Assembly (NCBI GenBank): GCA_016196415.1
Contig: JACPXS010000033.1
Location: forward strand, 1 to 6,611
From: Candidatus Omnitrophota bacterium
Lineage (GTDB): Bacteria; Omnitrophota; Koll11; Aquiviventales; Aquiviventaceae
Length of the DNA: 6,611 nucleotides
Reading direction: 5' to 3'
Each line of letters opens with the position of its first letter. Position 1 is the stretch's first letter. The notes beneath the pieces were generated by a model. It ran no database searches and was not told the origin of the DNA. It worked only from the letters and a program-made list of their open reading frames with translations. The translations under genes were made by a program, and so were the position numbers. Below, piece by piece: positions 1-5,706 of this stretch.

Positions 1-219
1 CTAGCATTCATCCCAACACCGTTCTCGGCTGGGGGCTCGGAGAAGCACGCCGTTCTCAAAGGCGGCCTGGTCTTCGCCCACAACCGACAGCCCTGAGCCA
101 AGGGAGGTGTTGGGACACGTTGTGGTCGTGATGAAGAACGCTGGCGCTTGTGTGTCATCCTACCAGCGGAGTCAGATCGAAGCAAGGGGGCGAGCCGAAC
201 AGCGGGCGGCGTTGAGGCG
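1..219. other. Segment without a recognisable gene, downstream of nuoI
   Basis: No reading frame here resembles a known protein. NuoJ, the usual next gene after nuoI, would show a strongly hydrophobic N-terminus, and none of the three minus-strand frames does. A minus-strand frame starting at an ATG at 158 stays open to the edge of the window, but it is Arg/Pro-rich and runs straight through the palindrome. A plus-strand frame open from base 1 ends at TGA 94-96. Neither is convincing. The only structure I can support is the palindrome at 11-115. Confidence 0.6.
11..115. repeat. Imperfect palindrome of about 105 bp downstream of nuoI
   Basis: Bases 11-20 (tcccaacacc) are the exact reverse complement of 106-115 (ggtgttggga). 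Pairing continues inward with interruptions: 24-25 with 101-102, 27-30 with 96-99, 33-37 with 89-93, and 38-40 with 84-86. This gives two arms of about 31 bases around a 43-base middle. The middle can itself fold: gaag at 42-45 with cttc at 72-75, and cgcc at 48-51 with ggcg at 61-64. Several mismatches become G-U pairs if the plus strand is transcribed. There is no T-run after it, so it is not a standard intrinsic terminator on either strand. It could be a structured RNA, a MITE-like or REP-like repeat, or a processing site at the 3' end of the nuo transcript. The pairing is seen directly; the role is unknown. Confidence 0.6.
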
Positions 220-882
220 TTACACCGAAGCCGATGATCCGCGCTCGCCAGGAAGAGGAGGCGGGGGTGTCGCGGGCAACGCGCGAAAGTCTTCAGGAGC
301 GAGCTGGACGAACTTCTCGGGAGGATCGGTGAACCTTTTCGAGCCGGGATTCAGGAGCTCTTTGATGTCAAGCCACATCCCATCGCGCGAATAGGCCGCG
401 ATGTCATGGCGCTGGGTGTCCATGCGGATGGCATCTTCAGGGCACGCCTCCACGCAGTAGCCACAGTAGACGCATTTACCCAAATCGATGTCGAAGCTCT
501 TGGGGTATTTCTCCACGTTGGGATCGGGGTGCTCCCCCGCAACGATATAGATGCAGCGCGCCGGACAGACCGTTTCGCACATCATGCACGCCACACAGCG
601 CGGCGTGCCGTCTGCGCGTTTCGTCAGTCGGTGGCGGGTGCGAAGCCGCGGGGAGGTCTGCCGATGCTGATCAGGGTACTGGATGGTCACGGCCGCGGGG
701 AGATGCCGAAACAGCCCAAACCGATGCGCGATGTGAAGTCCCAGGTTGCGCCAGAAGTGGCCCGAGGTCACCCACAGCCCTTGCGCAATGGCCGGCAGAT
801 ACGTTCGCTCCCACCAGGTGAGCTTCCGCCGCTTGTGCGCGTTCCGGATCCGATGGAGCAACTGGTCGCTGAGACTAGGCAT
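220..882 (-). CDS. nuoI: NADH-quinone oxidoreductase subunit I (NuoI), 2x[4Fe-4S]
   Basis: Complex I subunit I, 220 residues, on the cytoplasmic face of the membrane. It passes electrons from the NADH-oxidising arm through clusters N6a and N6b to N2 and quinone. Two ferredoxin motifs are complete: C96-x2-C99-x2-C102-x3-C106-P and C137-x2-C140-x2-C143-x3-C147-P. By family rule, the last Cys of each motif ligates the other cluster. The N-terminus (residues 1-60) is basic and amphipathic, with RNAHKRRK near 13-20, as expected for the membrane-contacting helix. The C-terminal tail (about 180-220) is Pro-rich (TPPPPLPG) and looks disordered. I chose the ATG at 882 because GGTGA lies 9 bases upstream. 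An in-frame TTG at 891 would add three residues but sits too close to that site. The gene ends in TAA and follows nuoH after a 134-base gap filled by a palindromic repeat. The function is certain; the start is fairly sure. Confidence 0.96.
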   Translation of the reverse strand: MPSLSDQLLHRIRNAHKRRKLTWWERTYLPAIAQGLWVTSGHFWRNLGLHIAHRFGLFRHLPAAVTIQYPDQHRQTSPRLRTRHRLTKRADGTPRCVACMMCETVCPARCIYIVAGEHPDPNVEKYPKSFDIDLGKCVYCGYCVEACPEDAIRMDTQRHDIAAYSRDGMWLDIKELLNPGSKRFTDPPEKFVQLAPEDFRALPATPPPPLPGERGSSASV

Positions 883-890
883 GTTGCGCA

Positions 891-1016
891 ATCACCAATT
901 ACCAAATGCCAAACACCAAATAAGCTCCAAACACCAATATCCAATTCCAAACAGTTTGGTGATTGATGTTTGGGTATTGGTGATTATTTGGTGATTGGAA
1001 TTTGGTGTTTGGTGAT
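891..1016. repeat. 126-bp low-GC palindrome of heptad units between nuoH and nuoI
   Basis: The element fills the nuoH-nuoI gap. Its outer ends are exact complements (atcacc at 891-896, ggtgat at 1011-1016). Its centre is ccaaac-a-gtttgg at 947-959, so the two arms of about 62 bases are almost perfectly symmetric about base 953. Each arm, read toward the centre, is a string of 7-base units of the form A(A/T)NNCCA: atcacca, attacca, aatgcca, aacacca and so on in the left arm, and ATCACCA, AACACCA, AATTCCA, ATCACCA in the right. Both arms carry a 4-base AATA interruption at the same place. By hand alignment about three quarters of positions pair. GC is about 37%, against GC-rich genes on both sides. 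The transcript would form one long hairpin. Heptanucleotide repeats of this general kind are known from cyanobacteria (STRR) and other genomes; the function here is unknown. Confidence 0.85.
892..896 (-). promoter_or_regulatory. Putative ribosome binding site of nuoI inside the repeat
   Basis: The minus strand reads GGTGA here, 9 bases before the ATG at 882, a good match to part of the Shine-Dalgarno consensus. It is the outermost unit of the heptad palindrome, so it can pair with ATCACC at 1016-1011, directly after the nuoH stop codon. It decides for the ATG start over the TTG at 891. Whether ribosomes use it is an inference. Confidence 0.5.
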
Positions 1017-1943
1017 TCATCGCGATAACACCACCACGACGCTGGTGACCGCGATGTTCAGCAACGAAAGCGGGAACAGGATCTTCCATCCCAAGTGCAT
1101 GAGCTGGTCATAGCGGAAGCGCGGCAAGGTCCATCGAATGAGCATAAACAGCCAGATGAAGGCGACCACTTTCACCGTGAAGGAGATCACACCGAGCATC
1201 ACATAGCCCAGATGCGACACCGGCGCCGACGCGCCCCAGGGAAAATGAAACCCATTCGGAGCCAGATAAGGCACTTGCCATCCCCCGAAAAAGAGCGTCG
1301 TGGTCAACGCAGCAACCAACACCACTTCCACAAAATCCGTTAGGAAAAAGAGCCCGAACTTCATGCCGCTATATTCGGTGAAGTAGCCGATGATCTCGGG
1401 CTCGCCTTCAGGCAGATCAAACGGCACCCGTTTGGTCTGTGCCAACGCCGCCGTCATGAAGATGAGGCACCCAAGCGGCTGGACACAGATCCCCCAGCGT
1501 GGCAGCCAGCCTCCGAAGAACACGCCGCCTTGCGTGGCGACGATCTGCTGGAGATCCACGCTGCCCGCCCAGATGATGATGCCGATGAGCGACACCCCCA
1601 GCGCGATCTCATACGCCAGCATCTGCGAGGCGGCCCGCAGCCCGCCGATCGCCGCGAGGTTGCTGCCAGAAGTCATCCCCGCGAGGATCACCCCGTAGAT
1701 GCCGAGGGACGCCAGCGCTAACACCACCAGCAACCCCGCATTGACATTCGCCACCTGCAGCGGGATCTGCCGGCCAACGAGCTCAACGGTTGGGCCGATC
1801 GGAATCGCCGCAAAGGCGATGACCGCAAAGAACACGGACAGCAACGGAGCCAACGTGTGGAGGAACCGATCGCCGTTGGCCGGGATGAACCCGCCGAGGA
1901 TGAGCACGCTGACCCCGAGCTTGATCGCCACCTCCACCCACAT
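1017..1943 (-). CDS. nuoH: NADH-quinone oxidoreductase subunit H (NuoH), apparently lacking the first conserved loop
   Basis: Membrane subunit that anchors the peripheral arm and forms part of the quinone chamber; 308 residues, against roughly 325-365 usual. Recognisable parts: FIPANGDRFLHTLAP (19-33), SGSNLAAIGGLRAASQMLAY (92-111), KRVPFDLPEGEPEIIGYFTE (171-190) running into EYSGMKFG, and RWTLPRFRYDQLMHLGWK (270-287). Hydrophobic segments lie near 5-18, 32-50, 67-90, 105-126, 153-168, 198-220, 247-269 and 286-306. Odd: the first helix is cut short at VLILGG (13-18) and joins directly to FIPANGDRF. In the family about 40 residues lie between these, including the ERR/ERK and GPNRVGP motifs and an AD-x2-K-x3-KE stretch. 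The frame stays open, so this is an in-frame loss, real or from assembly. The ATG at 1943 lies 3 bases after the nuoG TGA and in the same frame. AAGG touches the ATG, and a GTG at 1937 would be better spaced. Confidence 0.93.
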   Translation of the reverse strand: MWVEVAIKLGVSVLILGGFIPANGDRFLHTLAPLLSVFFAVIAFAAIPIGPTVELVGRQIPLQVANVNAGLLVVLALASLGIYGVILAGMTSGSNLAAIGGLRAASQMLAYEIALGVSLIGIIIWAGSVDLQQIVATQGGVFFGGWLPRWGICVQPLGCLIFMTAALAQTKRVPFDLPEGEPEIIGYFTEYSGMKFGLFFLTDFVEVVLVAALTTTLFFGGWQVPYLAPNGFHFPWGASAPVSHLGYVMLGVISFTVKVVAFIWLFMLIRWTLPRFRYDQLMHLGWKILFPLSLLNIAVTSVVVVLSR

Positions 1944-1946
1944 CCT

Positions 1947-3596
1947 TCACACCCCGCCACTGTGCCGCTCAGCCACTTCGCCACTCCTCAGAAGGGCTCC
2001 CTGATCGCCGATGCGCTCATACGTCAGGCCCTGAAACGACGGCTCGTGCTCGGCAAGCTCTGCGAAAATTGCCGGGGCATCTGGAGCGATCGCGGGCAGG
2101 CTGAGCCTCGAAGCCAACGCAGCCAGAATCTCCCAATCCGGTTTTGACTCGCCCCACGGCTCAAGGGCCGCATGGATGCGCTGCACGCGGCCTTCGAAGT
2201 TGGTAAACGTGCCGCCCTTCTCGGCATAGACCGCGCTGGGCAGCACCAGATGCGCCAGCTCGGCTGTCTGATTCATGTGGGGGCCTTGGAAGACGAGCAG
2301 CTCGAGCGCAGCCGCCGCCTCTCGCACGCGCTCCTCCCCGAAGAGCACCGTGAGGTCTTGGGTGAGCACGAAGAGGACGCGCAGTTGCTTGCGCAACGCC
2401 TGCGCGAGAAGCCCTTCGGCTCCTTCCCGGATCCCAAGCGCCTGTGCGCCTCTCGCATTGGGAGATTTGTCCGCCTGAAGCAACAGGGCATCCCCCTGGC
2501 CTGGCGGCGGCCGTTGGAAGACGACCTGCGACACCCCCAACTGCCCAAACACGCGCTTCGCCGCGTAGAGGTCTTCGTTGGTGAGATGGCTGGAGAGCAG
2601 CACCCCCACCTGGTCGAGCTGCTTCGATTGGCGCAGCCGCGCCAGCGCGCCGCCCATGAGCGAGAACGCTTCTTCCCACGTGCCAGGACGCAGCGCGTGG
2701 CCTTCCCGGAGTTGCACATGGGCCAGGCGTCGCTCATCGATGGCGTGATAGCCGTAGCGGCCCTCATCGCACATCCACCATTGGTTGACGTCTGGGTTGT
2801 AGCGAGGCTTGAGGCGCATAACGCGCTCGCCCTTGGCGATGTGCGGACGCCATTCGCGCTCGCGGTTGGAGTGAATCTGGATGTTGCAGCCGCGAGCGCA
2901 TCCCGGGCAGACGGAGTTCGTCGTCCCGAGGTACCACACCCGGCACTTGAAGCGAAAGTCGCGGTCGGTCAACGCCCCCACGGGGCAGATATCCACGACG
3001 TTGCCGGCGTAGTTGTTGTCGAGTGGCTTACCCGGATGCAACCCGATTTCAGCGTGATCGCCCCGCTGGAAGATGCCGAACTCCCCGGTCTTGGTGATCT
3101 CATCGGTAAACCGCACGCAACGAGAACAGGGGATGCACCGCTCGGCATCGAGCATCACGGTCGGGCCGATTGGCACCGCTTTGGGCTTTTTGTTTTTGGT
3201 CTCGTCGAACTTCGGGTCGTAGAGCCCATGCTGCATGTAGTAGTCCTGCAGCCAGCACTCCCCGGCCTGGTCGCAGACGGGGCAATCCAGCGGATGGTTA
3301 ATGAGGAGGAATTCCAGCACATCGCGCCGGCCAACGAGCGCCTTGTCGCTGGTCGTCTGGACCTTCATGCCCTCGGCCACCGGCGTGTAGCAGGCAATCT
3401 GCAGCTTCGGTGAGCCTTCGATGTCGACGAGGCAGATGCGGCAGTTGCCCGCGATGGAGAGCCCCGGATGGTAGCAGTAGAACGGGACGGGGCTGCCGGC
3501 CTGCTCGCAGGCCTGGAGCACGGTAGTCCCTTCCGGCGCCATCACCGGCTTGCCGTCGATCGTGAGGGTAATCTGTTTCACGGATTGTTCCGCCAT
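1947..3596 (-). CDS. nuoG: NADH-quinone oxidoreductase subunit G (NuoG), compact form
   Basis: Largest Fe-S subunit of the peripheral arm, here 549 residues. Ligand sets in order: [2Fe-2S] ferredoxin domain C41-x10-C52-x2-C55-x13-C69; His-Cys3 4Fe-4S site H101, C105, C108, C114 (INHPLDCPVCDQAGEC); 4Fe-4S site C154, C157, C160 with C204 (VDICPVGALT); and a further set C230-x2-C233-x3-C237 with C276, matching the N7-type site of some bacterial NuoG proteins. Residues about 285-540 are a shortened molybdopterin-oxidoreductase-like domain with QADKSPNARGAQALGI (374-389) and HLVLPSAVYAEKGGTFTNFE (449-468). Family members are usually about 690-910 residues, so this domain is much reduced. The start is the ATG at 3596: AGGTG lies 9 bases upstream and the ferredoxin fold begins there. 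An upstream in-frame extension to 3674 would run through the preceding gene and adds no conserved sequence. The gene ends 3 bases before nuoH. Confidence 0.96.
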   Translation of the reverse strand: MAEQSVKQITLTIDGKPVMAPEGTTVLQACEQAGSPVPFYCYHPGLSIAGNCRICLVDIEGSPKLQIACYTPVAEGMKVQTTSDKALVGRRDVLEFLLINHPLDCPVCDQAGECWLQDYYMQHGLYDPKFDETKNKKPKAVPIGPTVMLDAERCIPCSRCVRFTDEITKTGEFGIFQRGDHAEIGLHPGKPLDNNYAGNVVDICPVGALTDRDFRFKCRVWYLGTTNSVCPGCARGCNIQIHSNREREWRPHIAKGERVMRLKPRYNPDVNQWWMCDEGRYGYHAIDERRLAHVQLREGHALRPGTWEEAFSLMGGALARLRQSKQLDQVGVLLSSHLTNEDLYAAKRVFGQLGVSQVVFQRPPPGQGDALLLQADKSPNARGAQALGIREGAEGLLAQALRKQLRVLFVLTQDLTVLFGEERVREAAAALELLVFQGPHMNQTAELAHLVLPSAVYAEKGGTFTNFEGRVQRIHAALEPWGESKPDWEILAALASRLSLPAIAPDAPAIFAELAEHEPSFQGLTYERIGDQGALLRSGEVAERHSGGV

Positions 3597-3598
3597 GT

Positions 3599-3856
3599 TC
3601 AACGACACCTGAGGATCGACCCCATCATCAGGGTGGCGTGTACGATCCCGGACACCAGGAGTAACAGACCCCATACCCGAGTCCGCCGCTTCAACTTGCT
3701 CTCATCATCGACCGTCATGCTGATCCCCCACGACCGGTACGTGCGCCGGAGGAACCACTCCACATATTGCAGGGGGCGCGCGATCAGCAAGTAGACCACC
3801 CAGAATAGGAACCCATAGGCTGCCAGGATGAGCAGGATGAACGCCTTAGATCCCAT
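3599..3856 (-). CDS. Small two-helix membrane protein of unknown function within the nuo operon
   Basis: I do not recognise this 85-residue protein. It fills the gap between nuoF and nuoG. It has two clear hydrophobic stretches, about 5-26 (AFILLILAAYGFLFWVVYLL and the next residues) and 61-83 (VWGLLLLVSGIVHATLMMGS and the next). They are joined by a loop of about 34 residues rich in Arg and Lys (RRTYR at 37-41, KLKRRTR at 54-60). By the positive-inside rule the loop is cytoplasmic and both ends face outward. The ATG at 3856 overlaps the end of nuoF (CATGGGATCTAA) and suggests translational coupling. An in-frame TTG at 3877 would add seven residues; neither start has a clear ribosome binding site. 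Being embedded with tight spacing suggests a complex I accessory or assembly factor, or a lineage-specific small subunit. That is context only; no catalytic or cofactor motif is visible, and the single Cys (84) is at the C-terminus. Confidence 0.75.
   Translation of the reverse strand: MGSKAFILLILAAYGFLFWVVYLLIARPLQYVEWFLRRTYRSWGISMTVDDESKLKRRTRVWGLLLLVSGIVHATLMMGSILRCR
3606..3610 (-). promoter_or_regulatory. Ribosome binding site of nuoG
   Basis: The minus strand reads AGGTG 9 bases before the nuoG ATG at 3596. It lies within the last codons of the preceding small gene, whose TGA (3601-3599) is 2 bases before the ATG, so translation is probably coupled. It supports the 3596 start over the longer upstream frame. 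Confidence 0.55.
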
Positions 3857-5660
3857 GGGCGGCGTGAGCGGGTTCAAGCGCCGTGGTCGTCAGGTTGCAG
3901 CGCTTCTCGCGGATGTGATAGTCGAACTCGTCGCGGAACTTCGCGATGTAGCTCTGGACCGGCCACGCGGCCGCGTCGGCGAACACGCAGATGGTGCGCC
4001 CTTCCATGTTGCCCGCCACGCCCAGCAGCACGTCGAGGTCGTGCGGGCGCCCGTGTCCTTGCAGGATGCGATCCACGATTTTGAAGATCCATCCGGTCCC
4101 CTCCCGGCAGGGGGAGCATTGGCCGCACGACTCATGCGCAAAGAATTTCGACGCATACCACAGCGCCTGGACCATGCAGGTGGTGTCATCCATCACGATC
4201 ACGCCCGCAGAGCCGACCATCGTGCCGGCGGCCAGCAGCGAGTCGAAGTCCATGCGGACGTCGATCTCATCCGCCCGCAGGATTTTAGCCGAGATCCCGC
4301 CTGGAATCACGGCTTTGAGCTGGCGGCTCTCGGGAACTCCGCCCGCAGCCTGGATCAACTCGCGGAGCGTCATCCCATGGGAGGCTTCATAGAGGCCCGG
4401 CTTGCGGATGTGCCCGCTGACGGAGAAGAGCCGGGTGCCCCCCGACTTGCCAAAGCCCAGCTTCGCAAACCATTCGCCGCCCTTCTGGATGATCGTCGGG
4501 ACGCAGGCGAGCGTCTCCACGTTGTTGATCACGGTGGGCGAGGCAAACAGACCGGAGATCGCCGGAAACGGCGGTTTCAGCCTCGGGAACCCTTTCTTGC
4601 CTTCCAGCGATTCAAGGAGCGCGGTCTCCTCCCCGCAGATGTACGCCCCCGCCCCCCGATGCACCACCACGTCCAGATCCACGGCGGTGTTGAAGAGGCG
4701 CTGACCGAGAAACCCGTTCTTGCGCGCGGCGTCGATCGCCTCCTGCAAAATCCGCGCAGGCTGCGCATACTCGCCTCGAATGTACAGGTAGGCCTTGCGA
4801 CATCCGGTGGCGTACGCGGCGATGATGATGCCCTCGATGAGCCGATGTGGATCCTTCGTGATGACGTAGCGATCTTTGATCGTACCGGGCTCGCCTTCAT
4901 CGGCGTTGACGACGAGAAACTTCGGCTTGCTCGATTCCTTCGGGATAAACCCCCACTTCCTCCCGGTGGGAAAACCGGCGCCGCCCAGGCCTCGCAGGTT
5001 GGATTTTGAAACTTCCGCGATCACCTGCTCTGGCGTCATCGTCGTGAGCGCCTTGCGGGCGGCTTGGTAGCCGTCATCACGGAGGTAGGTTTCAATCGCC
5101 TCCGAATCTTTAAACGTAAACCGCTTGGAGATGACCGGCTCGACCAGCCCGGGAGCGCCTTGAAACGCCAGGGAAAGCGGGGGTGATTGATCCGGCCGGG
5201 TGAGCAGCGTCTCGATGAGCTGTGGCGTGATCGGCCCAACGTACTGGTCGTTGAGCTGCATCATCGGGGCCATCTCGCAGGCGCACAGGCATTCCACGGT
5301 TGAAAGGGTGTATCGCCCATCCGGCGTGGTCTCGCCCGGCTTAATCCCGAGGCGTGCCGAGAGGGTTGCCACGCACTCCTCGGCCCCGCGCAGCGCGCAG
5401 GCGATATTCTGGCAGACCTGGATGTGATACTGTCCAACGGGCACCTGGTGAAAGAGCGTATAGAACGTGACGACTTCGTGGACATGAGCCGGCGCAACCC
5501 CCACCAACTGCGCCACCCACTCCTCAGCCGCCGCGCTGATCGAGCCGACGCGCCCCTGGATCAAGCGGAGCACGGGCAGCATCGCCGCCCGCTTCTGCTC
5601 GTACCGCGCGATGATCGCTTCCGCTTCAGGTTCGAGATGTTGGAAGTCTGCGGTCGTCAT
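3846..5660 (-). CDS. nuoEF: Fused NADH-quinone oxidoreductase subunits E and F (NuoE-NuoF)
   Basis: A 604-residue fusion that oxidises NADH and starts the electron path. Residues about 1-157 are NuoE: a helical N-terminus, HEVVTFYTLFHQVPVGQYHI (61-80), then thioredoxin-like [2Fe-2S] ligands C83-x4-C88 and C124-x3-C128. C126, in the middle of CLCAC, is an extra Cys where Gly or Ala is usual. A linker (about 158-178) leads into NuoF. There the FMN/NADH glycine-rich loop is LRGLGGAGFPTGRKWG (222-237), followed by NADEGEPGTIKDR (252-264) and GAGAYICGEETALLESLEG (336-354) running into the PR-x-KPPFPA stretch. The N3 4Fe-4S ligands are C512-x2-C515-x2-C518 (ESCGQCSPCRE) and C558 (RTICVFADAAAWP). 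Length is about the sum of a standalone NuoE (about 160) and NuoF (about 430), so both halves look complete. There is no stop, frameshift or internal ribosome binding site at the junction that I can see. The ATG at 5660 follows nuoD by 42 bases without an obvious Shine-Dalgarno. Confidence 0.96.
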   Translation of the reverse strand: MTTADFQHLEPEAEAIIARYEQKRAAMLPVLRLIQGRVGSISAAAEEWVAQLVGVAPAHVHEVVTFYTLFHQVPVGQYHIQVCQNIACALRGAEECVATLSARLGIKPGETTPDGRYTLSTVECLCACEMAPMMQLNDQYVGPITPQLIETLLTRPDQSPPLSLAFQGAPGLVEPVISKRFTFKDSEAIETYLRDDGYQAARKALTTMTPEQVIAEVSKSNLRGLGGAGFPTGRKWGFIPKESSKPKFLVVNADEGEPGTIKDRYVITKDPHRLIEGIIIAAYATGCRKAYLYIRGEYAQPARILQEAIDAARKNGFLGQRLFNTAVDLDVVVHRGAGAYICGEETALLESLEGKKGFPRLKPPFPAISGLFASPTVINNVETLACVPTIIQKGGEWFAKLGFGKSGGTRLFSVSGHIRKPGLYEASHGMTLRELIQAAGGVPESRQLKAVIPGGISAKILRADEIDVRMDFDSLLAAGTMVGSAGVIVMDDTTCMVQALWYASKFFAHESCGQCSPCREGTGWIFKIVDRILQGHGRPHDLDVLLGVAGNMEGRTICVFADAAAWPVQSYIAKFRDEFDYHIREKRCNLTTTALEPAHAAHGI

Positions 5661-5692
5661 GTCACGCGGTCAGGGGTGGGAGGCTGGTTGGG

Positions 5693-5706
5693 CCTTTACC
5701 CTTTAC
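5693..5706 (-). repeat. Tandem heptamer GGTAAAG x2 spanning the nuoD stop
   Basis: The minus strand reads GGTAAAG twice in a row, and the nuoD TAA is part of the first copy. It lies more than 30 bases before the nuoEF ATG, too far to act as its ribosome binding site. It is probably a chance or slippage duplication. Confidence 0.5.

Noticed and set aside
11..115. Integron attC site
   Set aside because: The size and imperfect-palindrome shape fit, but the terminal heptamers TCCCAAC and GTTGGGA each break the RYYYAAC/GTTRRRY consensus at the outer base, the perfect pairing is 10 bp instead of 7, and there is no cassette or integrase nearby.
1..158. Minus-strand frame from ATG 158 open to the left edge
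   Set aside because: Arg/Pro-rich, no hydrophobic segment, no resemblance to NuoJ or another family, and it reads through the palindrome at 11-115. The GGTAGG before its ATG has no spacing.
160..219. Intrinsic terminator after nuoI
   Set aside because: GC-rich short pairings can be drawn after the TAA, but none is followed by a run of T on the minus strand.
768..994. Small frames on both strands running from nuoI into the repeat
   Set aside because: They depend on the repeat for their length and overlap the well-supported nuoI N-terminus.
892..1089. Minus-strand 65-codon frame ending in a Trp/Ile/Leu-rich tail that could pass for a small membrane peptide
   Set aside because: Its first part is the C-terminal end of nuoH in another frame and its hydrophobic tail is simply the heptad palindrome translated.
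2172..3413. Long plus-strand open frame (413 codons) opposite nuoG
   Set aside because: It lies wholly antisense to nuoG, whose cluster motifs are all in place; the product is His/Arg/Leu-rich with no recognisable domain. Such frames are common opposite GC-rich genes.
3597..3674. nuoG starting at 3674 instead of 3596
   Set aside because: The 26 extra residues overlap the small membrane gene, are not ferredoxin-like, and a ribosome binding site is present 9 bases before the 3596 ATG.
3828..5009. Long plus-strand open frame (393 codons) opposite nuoEF
   Set aside because: Antisense shadow of the NuoF domain; composition is typical of GC-rich antisense frames and there is no ribosome binding site or domain.
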